64,000 nt of DNA from Setomelanomma holmii (GCA_010015745.1 ML978161.1:62001-126000); one strand, 5' to 3'. Positions 11,463 through 22,966 are shown, counted from the stretch's first letter. The notes: a model not told the origin generated them from the letters alone. Made by a program: numbers and translations.

Positions 11463-13483
11463 TCACCCACCCAACCCCGTCTCAAATCCAAGCCTACCCA
11501 AATCCGCAAAGGAATCAGGACCCCAATCAACTTCGATGTCGGAATTAAAATCCAAAGCATCAAGCGGCATAATTGGCGCCGCCTCTGGGATTTGAATTTC
11601 CTCATCTTTCAGGCTCAACATCTCTCTCGCGATGATGCCCATGGCGCGGTACTCTCTGCTCACTGTGCCAAGCTTCACCCGTGAGTTTGAGCACACCCAC
11701 GTTGAGGCGAGTCTTTCCGCGTTCGAGAGAGAGTTTGGGCTCTTGGAAGATGTAGCGGCATGCGAAGAGTTGGGCGATGGTCGTTAGTGTTATCATGCAG
11801 ATTATGAAGGGTGTGTACGAGGTGACGTGGGCGGGGAGGGTGAGAAGACCTGAAAGCGCTCTGTCAGTTCAGGTCTCTTAAGTGCTCAGCATTTGGTACT
11901 TACTCACTGTTCAGCTTGTCCGTCGAATAGAGAACTTTGGCAGTATGGATGTGCGCTTCATCCTTGATCGAGTCGTTGCTTTCTGGTGGGTGCGGAGCGA
12001 CGCATTGCGGAACTGATTCGATCGAGAAGTACTTGAAATTGGAGAGCTGCCGATGGATATCGGTGATGTATCTGTACGGGTCAGTCCGTGTTTATTTTCC
12101 TTCAATTGCTCTGGCTACTTACGTGTGCATCAAAATGTTCACTTTAAAGAGCAACTCATCGACACTGCCGTCTTCGCGCAGTATCCTTCTCTTCGAAGCA
12201 GGCAAGAGCGAGCACCAGGCTGTCATTACGGTGTCTGCGTTCTTTGCTGTTACTTTTGCATTCTCGATATCGTCCATACGCCGTGTCGCAAGAGCTCGAT
12301 AGATCCCAAGCGTGAAACCGATCAATTGCGCGAAGGACGAAAAGTCCACCTCGCCAAACTCCCTCATGCTGTAACTTCGCAAAGTCGCCGGAATAGGAAT
12401 ATTCTGACCGGGCGATTAGCACACTGAATTCTTGACGAGGACGTAAATTGTACCCCAGACTCATACTGCTGTTCTTCGCAAGGCAGGTCGGCCGTGATGT
12501 GTACTGCGCCTGTCTGCGTAGGGTAAGAATGCGTACTTCCGGCAATATGCGCATCAGTGGTATACACTGTCCACCATGTTCTTCGCCAGCTCTCTTCCAA
12601 GATAGCGTCACCCCGGCCGTGCTGCGATGTAAATTCTGCCTTATGCATACCGATGCTTAAGGCGCTTTGAATGGCCTCATGCAATAAGCTCCGTGCTCTT
12701 TCTGGTTCATTGGATGCATATACGGCGATGGACTGGAGGACCAGCGCCTGAACATAATATGGATCAAGTGTGCCTGGGGCTGATCCTGCCCTTTTCTATT
12801 GCTTGCTGTGCAACTTTTGCCAGAAGTATTGAGTCCACAGTGGGTGTAAATATGGAGCTAATGTAAAGTAACACAAGAAGCGAAACGTCAGAAGCAACAG
12901 GCTCCGCGATCAGTCGGCATTGTAAAGATGATCGAGGTAGAACACAGGGATGTGCGACGTGGAAGTACACAAAGTAACCTGTCAATAGCTGATCAATCTG
13001 AACCTGTGTAAGATGAAGAATGGTCGACGTGGTGCTCTCCAGCCGTGACATAAACTCGAAGGAATCCGCAATGCTTTGTGCTGAGCTCACGGTGGTCCCA
13101 GATTCAGATGAGGTACGGCTATTCGAGACATACGCTGCGGTGGTACCGGAGTCTTTGCCCCAACTCCATGGTGACACGGCCCGGTCTTCTACCAGCGGAA
13201 GGTCATCATCTGTGACAGGCTGCAACGGTATCGTCACGGGACGTCGAGGTCTGCCGCCGCACCTCGTTTTCTGATACTCCCACGTTTTCCCATTCGCCAA
13301 ACATCGTTCACAATTCGGTAATGTCGCGTCGCATTTTAATTTACGTGAGCGACATTGAATGCATGAGAGTGCGACGCGTCGTATCGGGCGTTTCAATGTA
13401 TTTGACTTTTGTCGAAAGTTCAATGATGAGGAGACCATAGTAGAGGAGGTAGTGATCGTGGAAAGGGCCGATTGCGTTAGCAT
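11463..13483 (-). pseudogene. Zn2Cys6 fungal-specific transcription factor, apparently inactivated
   Basis: Start ATG at 13483. Coding pieces are 13483-12454, 12403-12123, 12071-11908 and 11849-11463, separated by three clean introns of 50, 51 and 58 bp (for example donor at 12453 and branch CTAAT). The N-terminus has a binuclear cluster CIQCRSRKLKCDATLPNCER, but its sixth cysteine is Trp (GKTWEYQ, codon TGG). The middle part is the fungal_trans regulatory domain, with ESWRRTWWTVYTTDAH followed by SYSMREFGEVDFS. Two frameshifts are needed to keep homology. One is near 12768: the frame ends in TGA, while the next frame resumes at LDPYYVQALVLQSIAVYA. The other is near 11673: GEAW is followed, one base out, by GTVSREYRAMGIIAREM. 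Either could be a sequencing error, but three defects together suggest a decaying gene. It neighbours an intact MFS transporter on the same strand. Confidence 0.75.
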
Positions 13484-14031
13484 AGCGCTAATGGCTGTGC
13501 CATCCTTATGTACAATGCATCGCAGTGCCGTGGACTCGGCGTCTCGCGAAACGGCATCATGAAGTTGCGAGATGAACGGAGAAGCATGTTAAAGTCGGAG
13601 GAGAACGGCATTTTGATCTCACGTTCGGCCTATCGGAGGTTTACACGGGTACCGCTGCCGGAGTGTGCGCTTATTCATTACCATATCTTAAGCTCGATGG
13701 GTGCGCTTCGACTTCTTTGATCATATATAACTAAATGCCCAGGATGACATGCGTCTCGAGATTGCCAAGTGGTCTCGATCTCGATGTGGTGCATGACAAC
13801 CCCGGTGCTTGTGCGTTTGTCCTCTAAAGACTTGGGTATGCGTTATGATTGAGACGCACTCACAGTGATGAAAAGTATCATTGCAGAGCTTCTTGTCTTT
13901 CTATACAGTGTATCCACGGTAAATTATACTTGACATGTATACAAATCGGTGCCCACGGCTCTTACGGCACATTTGTATGCAGGTAGAGACTTACTTCCGC
14001 CGGTGTGCATTATGCTTGCTGCTACACCGCT
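13484..14031. other. Intergenic between Zn2Cys6 pseudogene and MFS gene
   Basis: About 550 bp forming the 5' flank of the regulator and the 3' flank of the transporter. A modestly AT-rich patch lies at 13720-13740 (ATCATATATAACTAAAT). Nothing else was recognised. Confidence 0.35.
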
Positions 14032-15693
14032 TTACCAACGTCTTCGCAAGTCTCGATCATGCAAAAGTCGACTTCCAAGCATGAATATTGATCCAACGAT
14101 CAGTGACACTCCCTTTATTCCATTAGCTTTTGACTGAGACTGCGACGCCATGTCACTACTTACTGAGAACAAGATCAGCCATCGATATCCGTCCTTGCTC
14201 TCCTTGTCTACAATCAGAGCCCCCCCTATAGGCGTTCCTACTAAGCTTGCAATAGCAATCACGCTGTAGAATGCTCCAATTCTTGCTCCAAGACTGCCAT
14301 CAGGCGTGATCTGGCCGACCACCGATGCTGGAAGGGCGTTGATGTTGCTAATGGTCATCCCGTATAGGCAAGCGAAGAGGATGAGGACCGCGAGTGAACT
14401 GCTGAGAAGCCAAAGGAGGAGGCATAAGAGTCCCGAGATAATTGTAGTAGGCCAAAGGAGATTAAGGCGACCGACGTGGTCTGCTAGACACCCACCACTG
14501 TTGAAGTCAGTACGTGGCTGCTGGATGATAATATAGAACTTACAGAACCGCGCCGAGAATGCTGGAACCGTTCATGATGCACAAGAAGTATTCACTGATT
14601 GTGTTGCCTGGGTATGCCGCATTGGCATAGGTTTCTGAAGACAAGTTAATATGTTACCTATCACGAGGATACTCAAGGGGTAGGACGCTTACTGATGTAG
14701 TACGAAGGCATCCACAATCCGAGAATGGCGAAGAACGTGCCAACACATAAAATGGTATATCGGAGATCTAGATAACCCCTGAAGTCAATTAAGGCGCCGC
14801 ATCCCCGTTTTCCGTCCTGGTTGGAAGGTTTGCTGGTCGAGATGCAAAGCGCTATGGTGTAGCATATGCTTCGAGGGTCAGTACTAGTTGATCATAAAAT
14901 TCAAGCTACTGACCCAATTTTCAATGCTGCAAGTCGTATAGCGTTCGCAAATCCAACCTTGGGGACCAGTTTCTCGAGCATGAGCGGGAAGCCTATCCCA
15001 CCTAATGCCGAGCCGGTTGACACCAAGCCCATCGTGAGTGCACGTCTCTCTTTAAAGTGTTGACCGACTACTGTCAACTACGTGTTGGTACGTCAAGTCA
15101 ATAAGTGTGATCCTCAACATAGGCGAAGACGACTTACTGCTGGTTGTATGCTGAATGCGATTGTCAGGCCCATTAAGCAGCCCTGGGTGAGAAATATTTG
15201 CCAGAATTGACCTGGCTGCACGAACGATAACATGAGCAGCGCGAAGATGGTACCTGTGCCGGAGCCAATGTAGAGATACTGCAGGATGCTGTCAGCTTGG
15301 CTTTGTTTGTAGAGCAGGAGTTCGTCGTACCGTAACTCCATAGCGGTCGCAAAGTGCTCCTGATATTGCAGCAAGGGAGTTCATCAGGAACATCTGAAGG
15401 GTACCGCAGAAGGCAATCGTTGACGTCGGCGTGTTCTTGAGGAAGTCCTGTGAATAGAAATCCTGGAAAAACCCGAAACTGTTCATGATGCCGAATGAAG
15501 AATAATAGACGAGAATCGAACCGGCTACAGTACACCACGCAGCACGGCCCCCTTCCCGTGCATCCTTATTGAGCTCACATGCCTCAATGGTGCTCTCCGA
15601 GGGGCAGCGCTCGACACCACGAGCAGTCTTTTCAAACATTGCTTTTGGAAAGGGCGAGAAACAGGAGTATGGGTGAGGAAGGACAAATTGCAT
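14032..15693 (-). CDS. MFS transporter, monocarboxylate-transporter (MCT) type
   Basis: Plasma-membrane solute carrier of the major facilitator superfamily. Seven exons: 15693-15331, 15278-15138, 15077-14914, 14868-14693, 14634-14544, 14497-14164 and 14112-14032. They give 449 residues with all junctions in phase; introns are 45-60 bp. The N-terminal cytosolic tail carries Glu/Arg (EGGRAAWCTVAGSILVYYSS entering TM1). Family landmarks follow: SFGFFQDFY, the loop DRYGVTYLYIGSGTG, VVGQHFKERRALTMGLVSTG in the central region, and a late GVIAIASLVGTPIGGAL-like helix. The last intron (14113-14163) is 51 bp and in frame, so a read-through isoform with 17 extra residues is possible. Family members carry monocarboxylates, riboflavin or secondary metabolites; the substrate here is unknown. 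The gene is intact although the regulator beside it is broken. Confidence 0.87.
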
Positions 15694-16600
15694 TCCGATG
15701 GCGACATGGTCTCGACGTAGATATAGCTGCGAGGTTGGGTGCTAGAATGACGTGTACTACCAAGCTCACATATCCGAACCGCCGTGCAAAAGGAGGTGAT
15801 GCCGCTATGTCATTCGAGGGCATCGGGAAGGAAGGAAACGGAAGCCTGCTTGCTGTGGATTGCCATTGTTCGCGTGTGATCATTGCATTCTTTGGTTGTT
15901 GTTCGGAATGTGCTTTTAGCATCGACTGTTTGACATCTGTGTCGAGTAAATGGTTGGTTAAGTACATTAGGAGCCGGGGCTGAGAAATGCTGTGTTCGTA
16001 AGAGTAACACCTTGTCAGTCGAGAACAAAGAAGAACCTCACAATTGCTTGAAGTTGAAGGGTATACAAATGGAGGATGCGCAGTGTTGCAGAGCGGCTGT
16101 ATCCCGGTCCCAGGTGACCAGCCCGGGGTTTGGTTCGTGAATGGAAAGCTCGTCTTCGATCGGAGCTACTCAAGACGTCATCTGAATGTGCTGTCATGTG
16201 CAAGGCGAGCGCTTACTGGAAAAGGTCCAATCATTAATTTTGGCCGGTTGTGCGACACCAAAGAGAAGGTTCGCACGACAACTTACCGTGGGACTATAGT
16301 AACCAGTGCACAACCCCACTTCCACTTGAGCCTCCAGTCAAAGTATCCTTTCATTACGTGCTTAAAGCATGCAATGAGCAAGATTTCATCACAGCTTGAT
16401 AGCGAATGTAGACCAGGTCATGGAGATACTGTGCGCCGTGATAACGTCTCCGTGACATTCATTCCAATATGTAGATCGCTGCTGTATTGGCCCGAGAGTG
16501 CTGATGGGAGACAAATCTTCTCTGCCCTTACAGGATGGCCGCTCAAGAGACCCTAGACTACCATCCATGGAGGCAACCACTCGCTGGCACCGGGAAGGTG
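15694..16600. other. Intergenic upstream of the MFS gene
   Basis: About 900 bp containing the promoter of the MFS transporter (minus strand). Open frames here, such as 16044-16556 (+), show no motif or splice continuity. Nothing else was recognised. Confidence 0.35.
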
Positions 16601-17528
16601 TCAAAATCTGATTTGCTCTTCTTCAGCCCTGGATTTCGCTATCTTCTGTACCCAGGTGAAAGCCTCGATCAAGGCGGAACGATCGGTCTGATGGTGGACG
16701 ATAAGTGGTCGTTCCCCGAAGTTTGGCTCCCATCCAGCACGTGTACGAGCTCGTATCTCGTCAACAGGAATACCAGCCGCTACCCAAAGGTCGCATTCCG
16801 TATCTTGGACGCATCGACGATGTGGATTCTGGGCCATGTCGGCGACTTCCGGAAAGGTACTGATAGGTGCAATTTCTCCACGAAGTGTAGCGTCTCGTTG
16901 ATGGAAGAACCGGCAACGATTTCCAATCATGATAACGATCGCGAAGTCGTGGTCGCTGCTCCACGATCAGTATCAAGCACCCTTCATGCGAACGTGCCAT
17001 GCTTACCTGATCTCTCGATCTCCAACCCAAGCATCGTGCATGTACCGCATGAAAGCGGTCGTTGCATAGACAGTAGCTTCATGTATCGCTTGCTGCCATC
17101 CTTCTGATGTGTCTTCACATGGTTGCTTTGCCCTTGTGGGGCCAAAATCAGCAAAATGAAGCGTAAAATACTTATTCGCAAAGCACTTACCAGGCTAGTC
17201 CATACTCGAGACTTGGATATAAGCCCCGTACGCCAAGGTAAGTACAAGTGTCGGCAGAGACGATGGGAATGTCGTCCCGCGCTTTCGATCGCCAATGGTC
17301 CTTACGCATTCCTGACAAGCATCCGAAAATCTTCAAGGGAAAGAAGAAGACAGCACTGTATAGACCCATCACGTCTCCTGAGGATGCAACGATGTCTTGA
17401 GATGGGAGAAGCCTCTCGCAGATTGTGTAGTCGTGCTTTGGTGAGGCGGGACTGTCGCCTTCTGGTCTGTCGATGTACCCTCGATTGAACACTCTATCGT
17501 ACTCAGAATCGACTTCTGCTGAGGTCAA
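16601..17528 (-). pseudogene. Unrecognised decayed coding segment
   Basis: Two minus-strand frames look coding without matching a family I know. The first (17528-17192) contains DYTICERLLPSQDIVASSGD and VFFFPLKIFGCLSG. It continues across a plausible 58-bp intron (17133-17190; donor GTAAGT, acceptor CACAAG) into WAKQPCEDTSEGWQQAIHEA before another donor at about 17011. The second (16930-16601) contains WEPNFGERPLIVHHQTDRSA. Around 16820 a stretch reads DASKIRNATFG then stops, and resembles DNA at about 17735 inside the F-box-like pseudogene. It may be the decayed 3' part of that gene or a duplicated fragment. The function is not assigned. Confidence 0.3.
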
Positions 17529-19553
17529 ATGTTTTGTTTCTGTTCGTGAAACTTCCTCATTCGGACCATGCGAGTCCGGTTTGGTCGAGCTGTCGTCGCA
17601 AGGGAACTCGGCAAAAGCCAGACCATACTCTGGGACGAAGCTGGCGGTATTATCGGCGCGTCCGACAATCGGAAGCCACTTGACAACTTTTGGTACTCAG
17701 AAAGCGACGACAGACGCAATGGGCCAAGGTCGCGTCCTATATCCTGGACGCATCGCACTCCTGGGTGACTCGGCATTACACGCAAGTGGAGGTTATTGCC
17801 CACGGCAAACACTTTTGAAGCAAATTTACGAAAGCTGGAGAGACTGTGAGACATGCAAGCCGCGTCACCGGCTCCACGTAGGTGATGATGTTCTCGTAGA
17901 TCTCGTTCGGAAAGATACCCTGATGACCCATGACATTCAAATTATGTCTGCGAGCCATTGAGTCAGTTCAAACCCGCATCGAGAAAGACATTATCTGTAA
18001 CAACTTACTGTTCACGGGTAGTTGCCTCAAATAGCTGAGCAATCGCAAGAAGTGAATCGACCTCCTTATTCTCAACCCAGATCGAGCTGTTGCTTGCAAG
18101 GGAAGTGTCAAAAGCATCGGCCGCCTCTGTGTTGCACTGTTCATGCTCAGCTTCTTCAGATGAGCCATGGTCCTCTTGTTCATTCGCAGTGCTGTATCTA
18201 CTAGTGGCAGATATCGCTCTCAACAGTGGCAGCCGCTTCGTGTGTTGGACGGCATCCGCACCCATGACCCGTATCAGAATGACGTGAGCAATCGACGTGA
18301 CCACAGCGTTGAATCTTGTCTGACCTGATTTCCTTCCTTCCTTCCTCGACGGCTTGAACGATCGCGTGTTGAATACCCATTTCAGTAGTGAGATTGCGGT
18401 TCAACACAATCAGCACACCCTCCAGCCAGTACAAGTTGTATGAAATAGAGCTCCCAAGGCTTTGCTTCCCCAGATGGTATCCTGAAAACATCGAGGATGC
18501 GAACTCCGGATTGGCGGTGGATTTCGCGGGGGTGCGAAAGAGCGAGAAATGCGCGGCCATGGTTGTCTCAGTCTGGTGCACCAAGGTGCCCATACGAAGT
18601 AATGATGTACTCGCAGAATAGATGGAGATAAGCAGGAAAGCCGCCTCTCGAGACAAGACATCGGATGTTGAGCTGGCATATTGGGCAGACCACAGCTGCT
18701 TGCTGAACTCGTCACACGTTGCTTCGAAGATTTCCTTCGCAAGGGCTACGATTGGACGTTTGACGAGGTCATTCTCCTGCTTGGGACGAACTTTCGTTAC
18801 GTTGAGGTCATGATAAGACTGGGAGGCGTTATTGACGATCTCTTCTCGTAGGATAAGGCCGTCCGTGATAACAGATTTCGGCATTTCTTTCGCAGTGGGA
18901 GCCATTGTTGCCCAACCAAGGTCCATCTGAATGCAAGCGGCCCTATGGTGGTGCATAGCCTCTTCTAGTAGATCTTCCCATTGACCAGCCGTGGATAGCA
19001 TCGGGAGATGAAAGTAGGCATCGTCGCTCACGTAGAACTTTTCTTGATCGAGGTCGATGACATAGACCCACTCGATGAATCTGCCACACTGTCAGTGCTG
19101 CAGAACATACGGTGCCTCAGATGTCGAACGAGCTCACAGATCATATTCCGGCGGACCGACATAAGCCGGTACATCATGCAGATTTTCAAGGCCGATCACG
19201 GAGAGAGGGATCTGCGTCCCACTGCGCGCTCGCTGTGTGCTCACATAGAGATAATTGTTGATCAGCCGGGCCTCTGCTTTGGCGTACTCAGCGCGCTTCT
19301 TCTTGAGCCATTCGTGGTATCGAGTAGGGTCTGATGGGATCTGTAGGGCGAGGATTAGCGGATGGGAGGAGAAGTACAAGCTGTGTGCTTACCATTGAGA
19401 CCAGGGTGTTTCCTAACCCCGACGGATACGAGTCCCTATGGTTTCGATCAGTGTTCATCTTGATACGTCGCCTGCATTGTTCCTATACCAGTGATTATAG
19501 AACACGTAGTAGCGACCATTGAACTTGAACGAGTAGAATCCGCGAGTGCCCAT
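17525..19553 (-). pseudogene. Fungal F-box-like gene of an uncharacterised family, frame-disrupted
   Basis: The start MGTRGFYSFKFNGRYYVFYN at 19553 is a typical opening of a fungal-only family. Exons are 19553-19489, 19435-19393, 19340-19138 and 19080 onward; introns are 53, 52 and 57 bp and in phase. Later hallmarks are PPEYDLFIEWVYVIDLDQEK and, near the C-terminus, IFPNEIYENIITYVEPVTRL, which resembles an F-box. Around 18330-18345 four GGAA repeats (TTCC on the + strand) shift the frame. With three repeats the protein would continue QAVEEGRKSGQTRFNAVV, as in relatives; with four it ends 30 codons later. A further intron fits at 17948-18008. Beyond it, frame changes near 17840 (PAF to RKFASKVF) and 17700 (before KVVKWLPIVGRADN) are needed. 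The likely former role is substrate recognition in an SCF-type complex, inferred only from the F-box-like segment. Confidence 0.65.
18330..18345. repeat. (TTCC)4 tetranucleotide microsatellite in a coding frame
   Basis: Four exact TTCC units on the + strand (GGAA on the coding strand) inside the F-box-like gene. The unit length is not a multiple of three, so gain or loss of one unit toggles the reading frame. Confidence 0.9.
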
Positions 19554-20141
19554 GTTGCCTCAAGTGCTGCCGATTCCATATCGCAGGCTTTTCTCGAGGT
19601 GTGTCGAAGTTGCAAATTGCGTGGTGGCTAGTTTGGTAGGGGCGACGCGTACTTAACAAACGATCGCACCTTCCCAAACGCGCTGTCACGGGATCTTTTC
19701 AGGCAACAGCAGCGGATCCCGCTTGCTGTGCATCTTGACGATGCAGCCATCCCTCGCAAACACCATTCTCATTGGCATCGTGCCATCTGCTACACGTTGG
19801 CAGGGTCGCACAGCAGCAAGATGGCGGAGCACAAACCTGACTAGCCGACAGCAGCCAGTCGACCCCGCCAAACGGCAGGCGCAGCTGCGCACGACCGGTC
19901 AAACGTGTAATATCATCGACATTGGAAGAGGTTGAACTTCGAGAAGAAAGATGGACACGGAAATGACTGATGAGCTTCAAATGGACGGACATACGGTAGA
20001 GTAAAGGAGCGAAAGCCGACGTCATGGCGGCTAGCGTCATGATGTACTCTACGTACGCTATTCCCGCCGATGGACATTCAGCACTTCCACCAGAACACTC
20101 TCTATTCTACCTGCACGTTTCCTTAGAACGACAAACTCATC
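19554..20141. other. Divergent intergenic region
   Basis: 588 bp between the starts of the F-box-like pseudogene (-) and the methyltransferase (+). It should contain the methyltransferase promoter. No further element was recognised. Confidence 0.4.
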
Positions 20142-20984
20142 ATGTCCGAAGTCGACAGCCTGCAGCAAGCGCGAGCTGCCTGGTTTGACGAGCGACCATC
20201 CGACAGCCAGATCCCGGACGCTGCACGGCGTATTCTGGAAACCTACAGCGGGATAGCACCAGAAGATGTTGTTGAACACATTGTGAAAGTACGCAATGAA
20301 GCATGGGACGTCTTTCCATACCCTTGTCTAGGGCAATTTCGATTCCTCGAGCCGGGGCTCGACAAGCTGGACGAATATAGCGAGGTAGTTGACCGCCTTC
20401 GGAAAGGCCAGAAGCTATTGGACATGGCTTGCTGTGTTGGTCAGACTGTCCGTCAATTGGTCGCTGACGGTGCGCCACCCGAAAACATATATGGCTGTGA
20501 CTTGCAACATGGTTTTATCGAGATTGGCTATAAGCTCTTCAGAGACGGCGACAGGCTCAAGACCCAGTTTTTAACAGCAGACATCTTTGACCCCAAATCC
20601 GCATTGCAAGATCCCGAAATCAAAGGCAAGATCGACCTGGTCTATGCAGGCTCGTTCTTTCATCTCTGGGGATTAGAGAAGCAAAAGGAAGTTTCCAAGG
20701 CCGTTGCATCACTGCTGAGACCCCAGTCAGGCTCAATGATCCTTGGGCGCCAGATCGGAGCTGTTGAGGCCGCTGAACGGACGTCGGCAACCGGAACTAT
20801 GTATCGCCACAATGTTGAGAGCTTCAAGAAATTGTGGAAAGAGATTGGGGACGAGCTCGGCGTCGTGTTCACAGTGAATGCAGAACTTAAGGTGCTCCAC
20901 GACGACCACTTCGAAGCTCAGACGAACAATCAGTTCCAAACGAACGACACAAGGCGAATCTGGTTCTCTGTTAGGACGCAATAA
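20142..20984 (+). CDS. SAM-dependent methyltransferase of the fungal secondary-metabolite type
   Basis: Single exon, 280 residues, ATG at 20142. Early motif EAWDVFPYPCLGQFRFLEPG and then the SAM-binding motif I, LLDMACCVGQTVRQL, with acidic motif II IYGCDLQHGFIEIGY. Further motifs are FLTADIFD and IDLVYAGSFFHLWGLEKQKE, the post-I and motif III/IV regions of class I methyltransferases. From memory, the overall layout matches small methyltransferases in fungal meroterpenoid and related pathways, which methylate carboxyl or hydroxyl groups of small molecules. There is no signal peptide, so it is probably cytosolic. It stands alone: no polyketide or terpene synthase is in the window, so the substrate cannot be inferred. 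Confidence 0.85.
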   Translation: MSEVDSLQQARAAWFDERPSDSQIPDAARRILETYSGIAPEDVVEHIVKVRNEAWDVFPYPCLGQFRFLEPGLDKLDEYSEVVDRLRKGQKLLDMACCVGQTVRQLVADGAPPENIYGCDLQHGFIEIGYKLFRDGDRLKTQFLTADIFDPKSALQDPEIKGKIDLVYAGSFFHLWGLEKQKEVSKAVASLLRPQSGSMILGRQIGAVEAAERTSATGTMYRHNVESFKKLWKEIGDELGVVFTVNAELKVLHDDHFEAQTNNQFQTNDTRRIWFSVRTQ

Positions 20985-21844
20985 GTTAGCTCAAATTTAA
21001 AACTGGCGACGACGCCATGTTGGGTCTATTTCTGTCTCTTGACTGACGGGAGATCTCTTCCAGTTCATGCGCCACGGTTGAATCATGACCGACACTCGAG
21101 TCTGAGTGCATTTACAGACTCTGGATCAGTCTGGACTCACAACTTGCGCCATACCCTTCCCATGTCAACCTTTGCGCTGGATCAGGTACACCTATGATCG
21201 ACGGGATTCAACATGCATCTGTTCATCTTCTCTTGTGTAGCGCCGGACATCCGCCTTAGCGTCGGCGATACCTGGAGTACATCGATGTGGTGGCTATTTA
21301 AAGAAGGTAGATCTGCGCCATATGGCTCGACACGCGATTCTGCCGGGCTCCAGGCCGGGGTAATATGAACCTTGCAGCAATCATCCCTACCACTCGCACT
21401 TTCGACATATTTGCTCCATATCACATTTCAATACTTTTCTCAATTTCTGCTGGATGGCTAATCCGCATGCTGCGTGTTGCCCGTGGTCCAGGAACAAGAG
21501 GCAGTTTCCTGCAGCAGACTTGCGAGTACGGGACATGCTTCACACCATCTACCGGCGGAATGAGATCGTGTTCATCTACTGAAGTTACGCGTTCTAGCTC
21601 GTTCAGCACGTTCGTCGCGGGTCAAATGCGCCAGAAACGTCGATGCTCATCAATTGCAAATTAAGTGGACGACAGTGTACAGAGTTCGTTTGCTCGTCGA
21701 GCCATACAACATGCCGGCTTGAAGGATTTTCCAGTGTCTTATAAGTAGGGATTGCTCAAGTGAACAAGTACCGTTCACCCTCACCTTCGGAACTGACGTC
21801 TTCCTTCCGAGCATATTCAGGGTCAAGGTTCCGTGATCGATAAT
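20985..21844. other. Intergenic, promoter of the PAN-domain gene
   Basis: 860 bp. A 99-codon frame (21365-21664, +) is Ser/Arg-rich without motif and is not called. The last 150 bases hold a TATA-like element, annotated separately. Confidence 0.35.
21740..21745 (+). promoter_or_regulatory. TATA-like element of the PAN-domain gene
   Basis: TATAAG about 100 bases before the ATG at 21845, a reasonable distance for a fungal core promoter. The evidence is sequence match and position only. Confidence 0.3.
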
Positions 21845-22966
21845 ATGAGGCTATCTGTAGGTGTCGCAGCAGCGCTTGCTGCATGCGTAGATGCCGCTGC
21901 CTTTCAGAGGCGCCAGCGAGGAGGACCTGATGGTAAGTCTATTTATTCCAATTGATGTCGTCGCCAGACCATGAACTAACTTGTCACAAGTCGGTCAGTG
22001 TGGACTAGATGCATTCGAAGGCCACACATCCGAGGCTCTGGTCTTCTGCTCAAACATTTTGAAGAGTGGAACCGCCACCGAGACCGTGACGACGGGCGGG
22101 ACGGTGACCGTCACCACAACCAAGAAAGTCACAACCACGTTGTATCCACCTTCGAACAGCAAGAATCCTACACCAAACCCAACTCCAACCCCGATGCCTA
22201 CGCCCACACCGAAGCCAACACCCACGCCTTCGCCTACGCTGACTCCATCGCCCTCTCCAAGCCCAAAGGTATGTGTTATTAACCACACAGAACAAGCTCC
22301 CAGCGCTAATAATAGCGCAGCCATCATCGTCTTCCAAGCCAGCATCTTCATCTCCCGCACTGCAGCCTTCTACGACCATCATCACCATACCCTTGCCATC
22401 GCCAACCTCCGGTCCGGGCTGCGGTATCGTAGCCTACGTCAAGAGCGTGCCCGCGTACTACTTCGAATCCAGCGGTACAAAGAACACTTTCACCGCATGC
22501 CAAGCGCTCTGCAAAGCCGACACAAAATGCAAATCGTTCGGCTACGGCGAGGCGAATTGCATGCTGTTTGATGTCAACGCGTATGTTACCAATCCTCTTA
22601 GCCGGTGCCCCCCATGTACAGTACTGATATGCATCCGACAGCGCCGACAACACAAACTACAATCCCACATCCCCCTACACATTCTACGACGTCTCATGCC
22701 CTGCCGAGCTCCCGGTACGCAAGAGGCAACTCAACATCGAGCTCCCTGGCGTCGGCGGCATCACCATCTCGCTTGGTCTGGATAGCCCCAAGGAGATCTC
22801 GAGCGCGTGTAGCTGTTTTATTACGACGGGACCCGCGGATGTCACGGTCACGCAGACGAGCAGTAGTAATGTTACGAAGACGGCGACGGCGACGACGACG
22901 GTTACAAAGGGGCCGGATGATGCTGCGGTTGCGGGGAATCAGCCCGTCGATGATGGTGTAGCATAG
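21845..22966 (+). CDS. Secreted Thr/Pro-rich protein with PAN/apple domain
   Basis: Four exons: 21845-21932, 21991-22268, 22321-22580 and 22642-22966, giving 316 residues; introns are 58, 52 and 61 bp. A signal peptide is visible (MRLSVGVAAALAACVDAAA, then a dibasic RR). A Thr-rich stretch (TETVTTGGTVTVTTTKKVTT) and a Thr-Pro repeat (about residues 78-117) form an O-glycosylation-prone stalk. The PAN/apple-like module at about residues 145-205 has its cysteines in the usual order: GCGIVAYVKSVPAYYFESSG, CQALCKADTKCKSFGYG, then NCMLFDVNA. The C-terminal part contains CPAELPVRKRQLNIELPGVG and SACSCFITTGP, then another Thr-rich tail. It is likely extracellular or wall-associated; PAN modules bind protein or carbohydrate. 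The ligand is unknown. I saw no clear GPI signal at the end. Confidence 0.75.

Noticed and set aside
21365..21664. 99-codon plus-strand frame before the PAN-domain gene
   Set aside because: Ser/Thr/Arg-rich with no motif, opposed by an antisense frame; no intron or homology cue.
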